From Cellulomonas citrea (lineage in GTDB: Bacteria; Actinomycetota; Actinomycetes; Actinomycetales; Cellulomonadaceae), in assembly GCF_009829685.1 (NCBI RefSeq), contig NZ_VWSD01000009.1:1-40689 (forward strand): 40,689 bases of DNA. Reading direction: 5' to 3'. Every line of letters begins with the position of its first letter. The first letter of the stretch is position 1. The translations under genes were made by a program, and so were the position numbers. Shown piece after piece: positions 6,894 to 15,757 of this stretch. The notes below the pieces were generated by a model. That model ran no database searches. It saw nothing but the letters and a program-made list of their open reading frames with translations, and was not told where the DNA came from.

Positions 6894-8423
6894 TCAGTCG
6901 CTGACCGGTGCCCCGGAGGCGTCGACGTTCCCCGAGAACGTCACCGGGACGGTGATCCGCACCGGTCCGTAGCGCGACTCGTCGCCGAAGCGGTTGTTGG
7001 TGATCGAGATGTTGCCCACGAGGTACCGACCGTCCGCACCGTCGACGCAGAAGAGCGCGTAGCCACCGCCGTCGAGCCAGTTGCCGTTGACGGAGACCGG
7101 GCCCGGGCTGCTCGGGCCGAGATCCGGGGCGAGGAAGATCGCCGAGTTGGCACCGGACCCGACGTCGATCGTGTTGCCGGTGACCACGAGGTTCGTCACA
7201 CCGTTCTGCATCTGCGCACCGTCGGCGTGCGCACCCGGGGCCGGGTCGAGATCGTGGATCCAGCTCGCGTCCAGGGTCACGTCGCTGCCGAGCTTCACCC
7301 CGTCCCCGGTCACCCCGTGGATGTCGACCCGGTGCGCGGTCCAGCTGTTGCCGGCGATCGCGTTCTCGAACCCGGAGATCTCGGAGTCGGTGATCGTCAC
7401 CGACCCCCAAACGACCTGGACCCCGTAGAAGCCGTCACCCGAGATCCGGGAGTTGCGGATCGTCACGCCCGGCGCGCTGATGACGACGGTGCCGCTGATG
7501 TCGAGCCCGTCGAGCACCGCCCCGGGCGTGCTCACCGTCATCCCGTCGGACGGGGTGAGCTGGGTGCCGGCGGGGACCCCGGTGTTGCCCGGCCCAGGCT
7601 TCGGGTTCGTCGGGGCAGGGACTGCAGGCGCCGGTGCCGGTGCGGTGGTCGGCCGGGCGGGCTTGCGGGTCGCTGTCGCGGTGGGGGTCGGCGCGGCGGT
7701 GGGCGTCGGGGTCGACGTCACCGCGGAGGTCGGCGTCGGCGTGGGGGTCGGCGTCGCCGTGGAGCGGGCGGTCGCCGACGAGGTCGAGGTCGCGCTCCCC
7801 GCGGCACCCGGGCAGAAGACCACGTCGACCCAGTACTGGTGGTGGGGCGCTCCCTGGTGCGGGAAGCGCCGTCCGTCGCCGACGGTCGTGACCGCCGCAT
7901 CGTCGTTGTCGACCTGCAGGTCGGGCGTGACCGGACGGCCGACGAAGTCCGAGGTGGCCACGTACCGGCCGTCGGGCGAGGTGTAGGCGACGACGTAGGT
8001 CGCGCCCGCCGCCACCGCGACGGGACGGTCCAAGGACGCCGTCTGCCAGCCGCTCGCGGTCTCGTCCTCGAAGCTCACGCTGGCGAGCAGGGTCCCGTCC
8101 TCGGACCACAACGTGCCCTCGTGCGCAGCGCGGTCAGCGGTCTGCTTCCAGTAGCGCACCCCGACCACGGCGCCCGAGGTGCTCGGCACGAACCGGGTGC
8201 CCACGGTGAGCGGCGCGCCCGCGTCGACGACCGTCGTGCGCACCGGGGCCCCGTGGCCCCACATCGTCACACCGGCGTCCGAGGGCGTCGCGGTGAGCAC
8301 CGTCGCACCGGAGACGAGCACGACGACGGCCACGGCCAGGGCGGCCCATCTGAGGGTGAAGGGCCCCTTGCCCGCGTACCTGGGGATGAGGTGCATGCGT
8401 CGTGCCGGACGGTGCTGGGCCAT
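6894..8423 (-). CDS. DUF4082 plus beta-helix protein, exported or membrane-anchored
   Basis: A 509-residue protein. A basic start is followed by a hydrophobic segment at about 25-47 that is either a signal peptide or an N-terminal anchor. One DUF4082 domain spans about 51-206 (GVRYWKQ, HEGTLWSEDGTLLASVSF, SGWQTASL, YVVAYTSPDGRYVA, YWVDVVF). A Pro-Thr-Ala linker runs from about 207 to 285 and a right-handed parallel beta-helix from about 290 to 509. The beta-helix matches that of the downstream gene turn for turn ([30 protein letters not shown]), so the two are paralogues with different N-terminal modules. ATG 8423 has AGGAGG eight bases upstream. DUF4082 has no established function; carbohydrate binding is a guess from its company. 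Confidence 0.86.
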   Translation of the reverse strand: MAQHRPARRMHLIPRYAGKGPFTLRWAALAVAVVVLVSGATVLTATPSDAGVTMWGHGAPVRTTVVDAGAPLTVGTRFVPSTSGAVVGVRYWKQTADRAAHEGTLWSEDGTLLASVSFEDETASGWQTASLDRPVAVAAGATYVVAYTSPDGRYVATSDFVGRPVTPDLQVDNDDAAVTTVGDGRRFPHQGAPHHQYWVDVVFCPGAAGSATSTSSATARSTATPTPTPTPTSAVTSTPTPTAAPTPTATATRKPARPTTAPAPAPAVPAPTNPKPGPGNTGVPAGTQLTPSDGMTVSTPGAVLDGLDISGTVVISAPGVTIRNSRISGDGFYGVQVVWGSVTITDSEISGFENAIAGNSWTAHRVDIHGVTGDGVKLGSDVTLDASWIHDLDPAPGAHADGAQMQNGVTNLVVTGNTIDVGSGANSAIFLAPDLGPSSPGPVSVNGNWLDGGGYALFCVDGADGRYLVGNISITNNRFGDESRYGPVRITVPVTFSGNVDASGAPVSD

Positions 8424-8563
8424 GTGCTGGTCCTCCTGACGGCGACCGGGGAAGCCACCCGGGCCTGCAGGGCGGCCATGGATGCGCGTGGCATCCGTGG
8501 TCGTTTATCGTTCCGTGACATTTGTATCATCCGAACGGAGCAACGTCGAGGCTCGGCCACGCC
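8424..8563 (-). promoter_or_regulatory. Relatively AT-rich upstream region of DUF4082/beta-helix gene
   Basis: The stretch 8500-8535 is much richer in A and T than its surroundings and holds, on the minus strand, GATACAAAT and CGATAAAC, candidates for a -10 element. No clear -35 at standard spacing is seen. The 140-base gap separates the gene from the Wzz-like gene upstream and suggests an independent promoter. Confidence 0.35.
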
Positions 8564-9220
8564 TCAGAGCGGCACGCCGATCCGCCGACGCCACCCGGTG
8601 AGCGCCGTCAGCGCCCCGGCCCCGACGGCACCCCCGAGCGCGGTCACCGCACCGAGGAGGCGGACCCGGCTGCCCTTCTGGGTCTCGTAGACCGGGAGCG
8701 AGGGGCTCAGGCTGATCCGCAGGCGCTGGTTGGCCTGGACCCCCCAGTCGTCCTCGAGACGGGTGATGTTCCGGCTGAGGTAGTCCAGCCCCGCCGACAT
8801 CTGCTGGGCCGCCTCGACCTGGGTCCGCCCCACCGACTGCACGTCCAGTGCCGTGTCGTTGAACTCGTGCACCCACTGGCTCCCCTGGTCGGGCTGCCTG
8901 ATCTGGTACCCGGCCAGCACCCCCTGGCTCGCCAGGGTGACGCCAGGGTCCGCCGTCGCCCACTCCGGGAACCCCGACACGGTCCTCGTGATGACACCGG
9001 CCGAGGCGAGCAGCGAGCTGGTCGACTCCACCAGCGCGTTCGGCGAGGCACCGAGCGGAGGCAGCAGAACCACCCGCACCCGGCCCACGACGAGCCGCTC
9101 CTGCCCGTGCAGCAGCACCAGCCCGGAGCCCGCGGTCAGGGCCGCGACCAGCACGAAGACGTGCCACGGCCGCACCAGCAGCAGGAGCCGGCGGCGGCGT
9201 TCACCGGATCGACCCGTCAT
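8564..9220 (-). CDS. Two-helix membrane protein, Wzz-like topology
   Basis: A 218-residue protein with a basic N-terminus, a first membrane helix at about 17-37, an extracytoplasmic region of about 145 residues, and a second helix at about 186-207 followed by a short basic tail. This is the layout of polysaccharide copolymerases (Wzz/CapA type), which set chain length with Wzy at the membrane. The second helix is preceded by LSPSLPVYETQKGSRVRLL, but the typical Pro-rich Wzz motif is only weakly present. No kinase domain follows. It is head to head with a second such protein at 9326, supporting a shared role. The assignment rests on topology and neighbours; no specific family is recognised. 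ATG 9220 has an AGGTGA ribosome site. Confidence 0.65.
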   Translation of the reverse strand: MTGRSGERRRRLLLLVRPWHVFVLVAALTAGSGLVLLHGQERLVVGRVRVVLLPPLGASPNALVESTSSLLASAGVITRTVSGFPEWATADPGVTLASQGVLAGYQIRQPDQGSQWVHEFNDTALDVQSVGRTQVEAAQQMSAGLDYLSRNITRLEDDWGVQANQRLRISLSPSLPVYETQKGSRVRLLGAVTALGGAVGAGALTALTGWRRRIGVPL

Positions 9221-9325
9221 TTCACCTGGATCTCCACGTCGGACCTGAGACCTACGAGCCTATGCTGAACGGGGCGCAGGGCGCCCGCCGGGTCCCGAGC
9301 TCGGCCGAGACACAGGAGCGCCCCG
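9221..9325. promoter_or_regulatory. Divergent intergenic region between the two Wzz-like genes
   Basis: These 105 bases serve divergent genes. TATGCT at 9261-9266 is a fair -10 for the plus strand, without a good -35. Between it and the ATG lies a small hairpin, gggcgc-agg-gcgccc (9272-9286), in the presumed leader. CAGGAG at 9313-9318 is the ribosome site for the plus-strand gene. Confidence 0.4.
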
Positions 9326-10219
9326 ATGGATCTGCGGTACCTCCTCGCCCAGCTGCGACGTCGCGCCTGGGTGACGGCACTGTGCCTCGTCGCGACCGCC
9401 GCTGCGGCATACCTCGTGCAGGCCAGCATCCCCGCCCGCTACCAGGTCCAGGCCTCGCTCGTCCTCGTGCCGCCGAGCCTCACCCAGGACCCGGGCTCCA
9501 ACCCGTTCCTGTCGATCGGCGGGCTCAACCCGGCGGCCGACGTGCTCGTGCGCGCCCTCAACTACTCCTCGTTCCACGAGCAGGTCGCCCCCGGTGGCGG
9601 GACCCGGACCTACGACGTGGCCCGCGACACCGACGCCTCGGGGCCGCTCCTGGTGGTCACGGCCAGCGACGTCACGGCGGCCGGGGCGAACGACGTGCTG
9701 GACACGGTCGTGGCCCAGGCGCCGGTCTCGATGAAGCAGCTCCAGGTCGACATCGGGGTCTCCAACGCCGCGATGATCGACGTGCTCGAGATCGCACGGG
9801 AGACCGAGCCCACCGTCGACACCAAGAGCCAGCAGCGGGCGCTGCTCCTCGTCGTGGGCGGCGGCCTCGGCGCCACCTTGCTCGGCGTCGGCCTGCTGGA
9901 CCGCTGGTTGCTCAGCCGCACGCCACGCCGCCGCACGCCGGGCCGCTCCGCCGGCACGGGGTCCACGCCGGTCCCGGGCGCGGGGCCGGGCCCACGCCCC
10001 GAGCCGAGCCGCCCGAAGGGCACGGCCTCGGCACCCGCCGACCCCCGGTCCAAGCGGCGGCGGGTCCCGCCCCGCCCCGGCGGCTCGTCGGACGAGACGC
10101 CGGTGGGTGGCGTGGCCCAGCTCGAGGAGCTCATCAGCCAGCCGTCCTACGGCCCCGTCGTGCCACCGGCGGACGACTCCGACGCGACCCCCTTCCGGGG
10201 GGTGAAGGGCACGCAATGA
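9326..10219 (+). CDS. Wzz-like chain-length determinant with long cytoplasmic tail
   Basis: A 297-residue polysaccharide copolymerase-like protein. The start MDLRYLLAQLRRRAWV followed by a membrane helix at about 14-34 is typical of actinobacterial Wzz/CapA proteins. An extracytoplasmic domain follows (TASDVTAAGANDVLD near 112-126). A second helix lies at about 171-190, then about 105 cytoplasmic residues rich in Pro, Arg and Gly, ending in an acidic patch. It has no Walker motifs, so it lacks the tyrosine-kinase half found in many Gram-positive systems. It is the first gene of a four-gene operon; its stop overlaps the polymerase ATG by four bases. It probably sets polymer length with the Wzy-like protein. 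Confidence 0.82.
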   Translation: MDLRYLLAQLRRRAWVTALCLVATAAAAYLVQASIPARYQVQASLVLVPPSLTQDPGSNPFLSIGGLNPAADVLVRALNYSSFHEQVAPGGGTRTYDVARDTDASGPLLVVTASDVTAAGANDVLDTVVAQAPVSMKQLQVDIGVSNAAMIDVLEIARETEPTVDTKSQQRALLLVVGGGLGATLLGVGLLDRWLLSRTPRRRTPGRSAGTGSTPVPGAGPGPRPEPSRPKGTASAPADPRSKRRRVPPRPGGSSDETPVGGVAQLEELISQPSYGPVVPPADDSDATPFRGVKGTQ

Positions 10220-11607
10220 CCGGCCGGATCGCGTCCGACCTGCCGTCCGAGTCTCGCTCACAAGCTGCCCTCCTGCTCAGGGCGTGGGCCCTGCTCCTGC
10301 TCGTCCTGCCCGCCAAGCTCGTCGTGGGCGCCCTGGGCGCGGTCGGCAGCCCGGCGCAGATCCTCGGCATGCTCGCCGCGGTCGCCTGGTTCGTCACGGT
10401 CATGACCGTCCGGGCCGTCGAGCGCTCGGCGGCCGACCCGATCCGGTGGGCGTACCTCGCCTTCGCCGTCGCGTGCCTGGTCTCCTACCTCATGGCCGTG
10501 AGCAGGCCGATCGAGTCGATCGAGCTGTCCGCGGCCGATCGCGGCATGCTGCTCGTCATGTCCTGGGGCGGGGTGCTCCTCACGGCGTCGGACCTGCTGC
10601 GGACCCGGCGCGGCCTCACCCAGGTGCTGCGCACGATCTGCCTCGGCGGCGCCGTCGCGGCGGCGGTGGGCCTCGTGCAGTACTTCACCGGGGACCCGCT
10701 CGTCACCCGGCTGTCCATCCCGGGCCTGTCGATCAACGGGTCCTACAGCACGATCTACAGCCGCAACGGGTTCGAGCGGGTCGCAGGCACCTCCACCCAC
10801 CCCATCGAGTTCGGCGTCCTCATGGCCATGGTGCTGCCGATCGCGCTGCACCTGGCGTTCCACGACACGGCGCGGTCGCGGGTCCGGCGCTGGACGCCCG
10901 TCGTGCTGCTGTCCGCCGCCGTGCCGATCGCCATGTCGCGGTCGGCACTCATCGGGCTCGGGCTGGTCCTGCTGCTCATCATGCCGACGTGGACGCGGTC
11001 GCGGCGGCGCGCCGGGTACGTCGCACTGATCGCCGGCATCGGTGCGGTCTATGTGACGGTCCCCGGCCTGATCGGCACCATGACCAGGCTGTTCACCGGG
11101 ATCTCCGGTGACACGAGCGCCCAGTCCCGGGTCAACTCCTACGACATCGCACTGCACTTCGCCGGTCTCAGCCCGCTGTTCGGACGCGGCTTCGGCACCT
11201 TCCTGCCGCGGTACCGCATCCTCGACAACCAGTACCTCGGGATGCTCGTCGAGATCGGCGCCGTGGGGCTCTGCTCGTTCGTCGTGCTGCTCGTCACCGG
11301 TGTCGTCGTGACCCGGCGGGTCTTCCGCATGGTCCCGTCGGGCAGCCCCGACCGGAGCCTGGCGATGAGCCTGCTGGCCACCGTCGTCGCCGCGGCGGCG
11401 GCCTGCGCGACGTTCGACGCGTTCGGGTTCCCGCAGGTGGGCGGGCTCCTGTTCGCCGCGCTCGGGCTGCTCGGCGCGCTCGCCCGGATGATCGACGAGG
11501 AGAACCGTCCGCCGTGGATCCAGGCGGCGAACGAGCCCGATGCGGTCACCGCGCCGATCCGGATGGTGATCGCCGGCGCCCGGCGCCCCGGCCTGGGACG
11601 CCGATGA
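10216..11607 (+). CDS. Wzy-like O-antigen ligase/polymerase family membrane protein
   Basis: A 463-residue integral membrane protein with about ten hydrophobic helices and one large outer loop. The PF04932-type core is visible: RVAGTSTHPIEFGVLMAMVL near 190-215, and the conserved loop LFGRGFGTFLPRYRILDNQY near 320-345. Such proteins polymerise lipid-linked repeat units or ligate polymer to an acceptor at the outer membrane face. Its place between a Wzz-like gene and glycosyltransferases favours a Wzy polymerase. ATG 10216 overlaps the previous stop; the longer frame upstream is a shadow of the Wzz-like gene. Its own stop overlaps the next ATG by four bases. Confidence 0.86.
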   Translation: MTGRIASDLPSESRSQAALLLRAWALLLLVLPAKLVVGALGAVGSPAQILGMLAAVAWFVTVMTVRAVERSAADPIRWAYLAFAVACLVSYLMAVSRPIESIELSAADRGMLLVMSWGGVLLTASDLLRTRRGLTQVLRTICLGGAVAAAVGLVQYFTGDPLVTRLSIPGLSINGSYSTIYSRNGFERVAGTSTHPIEFGVLMAMVLPIALHLAFHDTARSRVRRWTPVVLLSAAVPIAMSRSALIGLGLVLLLIMPTWTRSRRRAGYVALIAGIGAVYVTVPGLIGTMTRLFTGISGDTSAQSRVNSYDIALHFAGLSPLFGRGFGTFLPRYRILDNQYLGMLVEIGAVGLCSFVVLLVTGVVVTRRVFRMVPSGSPDRSLAMSLLATVVAAAAACATFDAFGFPQVGGLLFAALGLLGALARMIDEENRPPWIQAANEPDAVTAPIRMVIAGARRPGLGRR

Positions 11608-12779
11608 GCGCGCGACGACGTGACGGCGGCCTCGTCGTGCTCGCCTCCGGGGTGTCCTGGGACGACGCGGCCATGTCGGAGAAGCACATGGCCCAGGCGC
11701 TGAGCACCCGCACGCACGTGCTGTTCGTCGACCCACCGCTGTCGGTGCTCACGCCCCTGCGCAAACCGCACCTGCGCGACGCCGTCCGGCACCCCGGTCT
11801 GCGTGAGGTCGCGCCCGGGCTGAGCCGGGTCACACCGCTGGCCCCGCCCGGGGTCACCCGGCCAGGGCTGCGCCGACTGGCCCTCGCCGTGACACGCACC
11901 ACCATCCGACGAGCCGTCCGCCGGCTCGGGCTGACCCCGTCCGCCCTGGTCGTGGCGTCGCTGGACGACGTGTTCGGCGCACTGCCGACAGCGCCGCACG
12001 TGCTGTGGGCGACCGACGACTGGGTGGCCGGCGCCGAGCTCATGGGCCTCGACCGGACCGTCGTCGAGCAGGACGAACGGCATCAGCTGGCGCGGTGCGA
12101 CGTGGTCGCGGCCGTGTCGCCCGTGCTGGCCCGACGGCTGCAGGCGCACGGGGTGCCGACCCACGTGCTGCCGAACGGTGTCGACGCGCCGCTCCTGGCC
12201 ACCTGCGACCAGGTGCCGGCCGCGCAGGACGTCCGGCTGCCACCCCCGGTCGCGACCTTCATCGGGCATGTCTCGGCCCGGATCGACCTGCAGGCGCTGC
12301 TCGCGGTGGCGCGGACCGGGGCCTCGCTGCTGCTGGTCGGCCCCCAGCCCGTCGTCTCCTCGCTCGAGGGCCTCGACGAGCTGCTCGCCCACGAGAACGT
12401 GCAGTGGACCGGTCCGCGCGCCGCGCACGAGCTGCCGGGCTACCTGCGGCTCACCACCGTCGGGCTCACCCCCTACGTGGACACGGCGTTCAACCGCGCG
12501 AGCCACCCGCTCAAGACCCTCGAGTACCTGGCGGCCGGCCGACCCGCGGTCGTCACCGACCTGCCGGCCGCGCGGACGATCCCCCCGGACCTCGTCGCCC
12601 TGTGCACGACGCCCACCGAGTTCGCCGACGCGACCCTCGCTGCGCTGCACCGACCTGCCGACCCGGCGGCGGCGGACCGTCGCCGCGCCTACGCGGCCGA
12701 ACACTCCTGGCAGGTGCGGGCCGACCAGCTGCTGACCGTCATCGACGCGACCGCTCCGAGCCCCGGTGGTGGGCGGTGA
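11604..12779 (+). CDS. GT-B glycosyltransferase, TuaH-like
   Basis: A 391-residue glycosyltransferase. The opening GLVVLASGVSWDDAAMSEKH and the phrase HVLWATDDWVAGAELMG match a group often annotated as TuaH-like or glycosyltransferase family 1. The donor half has ATFIGHVSARIDLQALL and NRASHPLKTLEYLAAGRPAV, the GT4-type donor-binding loop. ATG 11604 overlaps the polymerase stop by four bases, which decides the start against an in-frame upstream GTG. Its stop overlaps the following GTG start. It should add one sugar of the repeat unit in the cytoplasm; the sugar is unknown. Confidence 0.83.
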   Translation: MSARRRDGGLVVLASGVSWDDAAMSEKHMAQALSTRTHVLFVDPPLSVLTPLRKPHLRDAVRHPGLREVAPGLSRVTPLAPPGVTRPGLRRLALAVTRTTIRRAVRRLGLTPSALVVASLDDVFGALPTAPHVLWATDDWVAGAELMGLDRTVVEQDERHQLARCDVVAAVSPVLARRLQAHGVPTHVLPNGVDAPLLATCDQVPAAQDVRLPPPVATFIGHVSARIDLQALLAVARTGASLLLVGPQPVVSSLEGLDELLAHENVQWTGPRAAHELPGYLRLTTVGLTPYVDTAFNRASHPLKTLEYLAAGRPAVVTDLPAARTIPPDLVALCTTPTEFADATLAALHRPADPAAADRRRAYAAEHSWQVRADQLLTVIDATAPSPGGGR

Positions 12780-14152
12780 GCGCCGCGGCGGCCCGGTTCG
12801 CGGCCGCGGCGTACCGGGGGGTGGTCGCGGCCGTCGACCTGCTGCCCGCCGGCTGGCGGTACGGCTACGTCACCCCGGTCGCCGCACGCGTCCTGGGCGG
12901 CGACCAACCCGCCGGGTTCCGCCCGGTGACCCCGGCCCCGGCCCCGGCCACGGCCACGCCCGCGTCCGGCCCCGAGCGGCCGGTTCCGGCTCCCCGGCTG
13001 CACGTCGGGCTCGTCACCGGCCGCCTCGACGTCGGCGGGGTCGAGGCGGTGGTCGCGATGCTCACCGAACGGCTGCCCCACGAGGCGGTCCGCTGCACGG
13101 TCGTCTGCACCCAGCTCGGCCGGACGGCGGCCACCCTGCGGACGTCCGGGGCCCAGGTCGAGGTGGTCACCACCGCTGAGCGGGCTGCCGCGACGTTCCA
13201 AGCGATCGGGGCGGACGTGCTCCAGCTGCACAATGCGCCGCCGTTCCTCGTCGCAGCCGCCCGGCGCAGCGGCCTGCCGCTCGTCCCGGTGGTGCACAAC
13301 ACCGAGGTCTACAACACGGGCGAGGACTGGCGCGCCGCCGCCGAGCTGCTCGACCACTCCCCCCAGGCGGTCGCGGTGAGCGCCGCGGTGCGTGACTACT
13401 ACCGTGCGCACCTGCCGTGCGAGACCGCCACCGCCTGGTCCGTCGTGCCGAACGCGGCTCCCGTCGGGTCCGTGCGCACCTCGGCGGACCGGGACCAGGC
13501 GCGTGAGCTGCTCGGCAGGTTCTTGGGCGTCGAGCTCGCCACCGAGACGGTCCTGGTCTGCCCCGCCCGCTACGACGCGCAGAAGAACCTGCCGGGCACG
13601 GTCGCGGCGTTCCACTCCCTCGCCGCCACCCCGGGTCGGCACCGGCTGCGCCTCGTCATCGCGGGCGAGGTGACCGACTGGGTCGAGCACCGCCGTGCCG
13701 ATGCGGTCCGCCGTGCCGGGCCGATGCGGGACCGGGTGCACCTGCTCGGCAACAGCGACACCTCGATGCTGCTGGCGGCCGCGGACGGTCTGCTGCTCGA
13801 CTCCTTCTTCGAGGGCTGGCCGGTGGTGGGCTCCGAGGCGGTGACCGTCGGCCTGCCGCTCGTCATCGCCGATGTCGGGGGTGCCGTCGAGCTCGTCTCC
13901 GCCGGTCACGGCGTCGTCGTCCCCAACCCCGCGGGGCCGACGGCGGGTCTCGACCCGCGTGTGCTGGCCCGGGCCCGCCGCGCCACGTCGCAGGTCAACG
14001 TGCCCGCGCTGCGCGCCGCCCTGCTCAGGGTCGGCCCCCACGACCTGGACCGGCGCAGCCCCCTGCGCGACGAGCAGGTGTCGGCTGCGGTCGACGCGAT
14101 GGCACGGGCGCACGCCGCTGTGCTGGCGGCAGCGGCCGGATCAGCCCTCTGA
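12776..14152 (+). CDS. Glycosyltransferase family 4 with Ala-rich N-terminal extension
   Basis: A 458-residue GT-B glycosyltransferase. The first 75 residues are rich in Ala and Pro and precede the acceptor domain, which begins at LHVGLVTGRLDVGGVEAVVA. The donor domain has VLVCPARYDAQKNLPGTVAAF and the EX7E-type motif SFFEGWPVVGSEAVTVGLPL. GTG 12776 forms a GTGA junction with the previous stop, which fixes the start. It ends the plus-strand operon, and its last 12 bases overlap the end of the converging flippase gene. Confidence 0.85.
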   Translation: MSAAAARFAAAAYRGVVAAVDLLPAGWRYGYVTPVAARVLGGDQPAGFRPVTPAPAPATATPASGPERPVPAPRLHVGLVTGRLDVGGVEAVVAMLTERLPHEAVRCTVVCTQLGRTAATLRTSGAQVEVVTTAERAAATFQAIGADVLQLHNAPPFLVAAARRSGLPLVPVVHNTEVYNTGEDWRAAAELLDHSPQAVAVSAAVRDYYRAHLPCETATAWSVVPNAAPVGSVRTSADRDQARELLGRFLGVELATETVLVCPARYDAQKNLPGTVAAFHSLAATPGRHRLRLVIAGEVTDWVEHRRADAVRRAGPMRDRVHLLGNSDTSMLLAAADGLLLDSFFEGWPVVGSEAVTVGLPLVIADVGGAVELVSAGHGVVVPNPAGPTAGLDPRVLARARRATSQVNVPALRAALLRVGPHDLDRRSPLRDEQVSAAVDAMARAHAAVLAAAAGSAL

Positions 14153-15757
14153 GGCTGCCGCGGTGGCCGGCAGCCTGGCCTCCACGCGCGCGACGAGGCC
14201 CGGCGCGATCCGCCCGACCCGCAGCCCGCGCAGCAGGTCCACGGCGACGGCGGGTTCGACGAGAATCGCGAGCACGACCTGGACCAGGGACATCGCCACT
14301 CCGACCAGCACGAGGCGGAGCAGGTCGTCGAAGCCCGATGTCAGCACCACCACCAGCAGCCCGACCGCGGTGCTGCCGATCATGATCGGCGCGGCGCGCA
14401 CCAGCGGCGTCGCGATGTTCGTAGCCCTGGTCTCGAGCAGCCTCGCCACGAGGAACCAGCGCAGGACCGTCGCGCCGAACGCGACCAGAGCGAACCCGCA
14501 TGCGACACCGAGCAGGCCCCACCGCACGGTGAGCGCCGTGACCGCCAGCGTGAGACCGTCGATCACGACCGAGTACCAGAGCCAATTGCCGGGCTTGCCC
14601 ACACCGTAGAAGAGCCCGTGGTCGAGCGTGGCGCCCATGGTGAACACGGCGGCGAGGGCGAGCACCTGCGCGACACCTGCGCTTGTGCCCCACCCGCCGC
14701 CGAAGAGCACCGGGACGATGAGCGGGCCAGCGGCGACAACAAGCCCCAACGGAAGCGACACCGTCGTGTAGCACGCGGACAGGGCACGGTGATAAGCCGA
14801 CCGAAGGTGCTCGACGTCCTCGCGCGTCTTGGCAAAGACCACCGTGGCGACCGGGAAGATCGCCGAGGCACTGAGGTCCTGGACCGTCTCGATGAGCTTC
14901 TTGGCGATGCTCAGGTATCCCAGCCCCGTCGCACCGAGAACCGACGCGATGATCGCGGTCTCGCCCCACGCACGTGCCACCGCCACGAGCTCGACGACGA
15001 CGACCTGGCTTCCGAACCCCGCCATGACTCGGAGGTCGATCAGCGAGAAGCCCCATCGTGGCCACCAGCGCGCCCGCACGATCGCGAGGACGGAGCCCAC
15101 GCCCATCGAGACGAGCAGCTGCCCGACCAGGGCACCGACACCCGCCCCATTGAGTGCGAGCACGACCGCGACCACCTGGGCGGCGAGACTCGCGACCGCG
15201 GTCTGCTGCGCCAGCTCACGGAACATCAGGCGGCGCCTCAGGAGCGCGATCGAGACCGACGACAGCGAGACCATGAGGATCGCAGGTGCCATCCAGCGCA
15301 GCGCCGTCGTCACCCCGGGGATGCCGAACGCGGCCGCGAACAACGGCGCACACAGGTAGAGCGCGGCGAAGAGGATGACCCCCATGCCCAGGCTGAACCA
15401 GAAGGCGGTTCTCAGGGCTCGTTCGCTGGGCGCGTCGACCTGGACGACATAGGTCGACAGACCGACATCGCTCAGCAGGTACACCATCGGCAGCACGGAC
15501 ATGGCCGCGGAGACGGTGCCGAAGTCCGCCGGATCGAGCACACGAGTCAGCAACGCGACAGTCGCGAGGCCACCGAGCCGAGTGATCCACTTCTGCACGG
15601 TCATCCACAGGACGCCGCGCGTGGCGGCCCCGCCTAGTCCACCAGACTCCACCGCCGCATCACGGACGTGCTCCGCATCGGGTGCCGCCGCGAGGCCCTC
15701 GCGCCGACGGCGCCGCCACACGCCGCTCACATGCCCCATCGATTCCATGTCCGCCAT
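14141..15757 (-). CDS. Wzx-like flippase, polysaccharide transporter family
   Basis: A 538-residue membrane protein of the MOP superfamily with about 12-14 hydrophobic helices and a 45-residue soluble start. The opening of the domain, GVLWMTVQKWITRLGGLATV, and RVLDPADFGTVSAAMSVLPM are characteristic of Wzx/RfbX/LPS biosynthesis flippases. It should move undecaprenyl-linked repeat units across the membrane for Wzy. Three ATGs are possible (15757, 15748, 15739); all overlap the end of the upstream GT2 gene, and GGCGGA before 15748 makes that one attractive. Base composition is lower in G+C than neighbours (for example 39 of 60 at both 14761-14820 and 15541-15600), suggesting a separately acquired segment. 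Confidence 0.9.
   Translation of the reverse strand: MADMESMGHVSGVWRRRRREGLAAAPDAEHVRDAAVESGGLGGAATRGVLWMTVQKWITRLGGLATVALLTRVLDPADFGTVSAAMSVLPMVYLLSDVGLSTYVVQVDAPSERALRTAFWFSLGMGVILFAALYLCAPLFAAAFGIPGVTTALRWMAPAILMVSLSSVSIALLRRRLMFRELAQQTAVASLAAQVVAVVLALNGAGVGALVGQLLVSMGVGSVLAIVRARWWPRWGFSLIDLRVMAGFGSQVVVVELVAVARAWGETAIIASVLGATGLGYLSIAKKLIETVQDLSASAIFPVATVVFAKTREDVEHLRSAYHRALSACYTTVSLPLGLVVAAGPLIVPVLFGGGWGTSAGVAQVLALAAVFTMGATLDHGLFYGVGKPGNWLWYSVVIDGLTLAVTALTVRWGLLGVACGFALVAFGATVLRWFLVARLLETRATNIATPLVRAAPIMIGSTAVGLLVVVLTSGFDDLLRLVLVGVAMSLVQVVLAILVEPAVAVDLLRGLRVGRIAPGLVARVEARLPATAAASEG

Noticed and set aside
10258-11736. Minus-strand open frame opposite the Wzy-like polymerase
   Set aside because: Hydrophilic Gly/Arg/Asp-rich translation without motifs; the plus strand gives a polytopic membrane protein with the Wzy_C loop.
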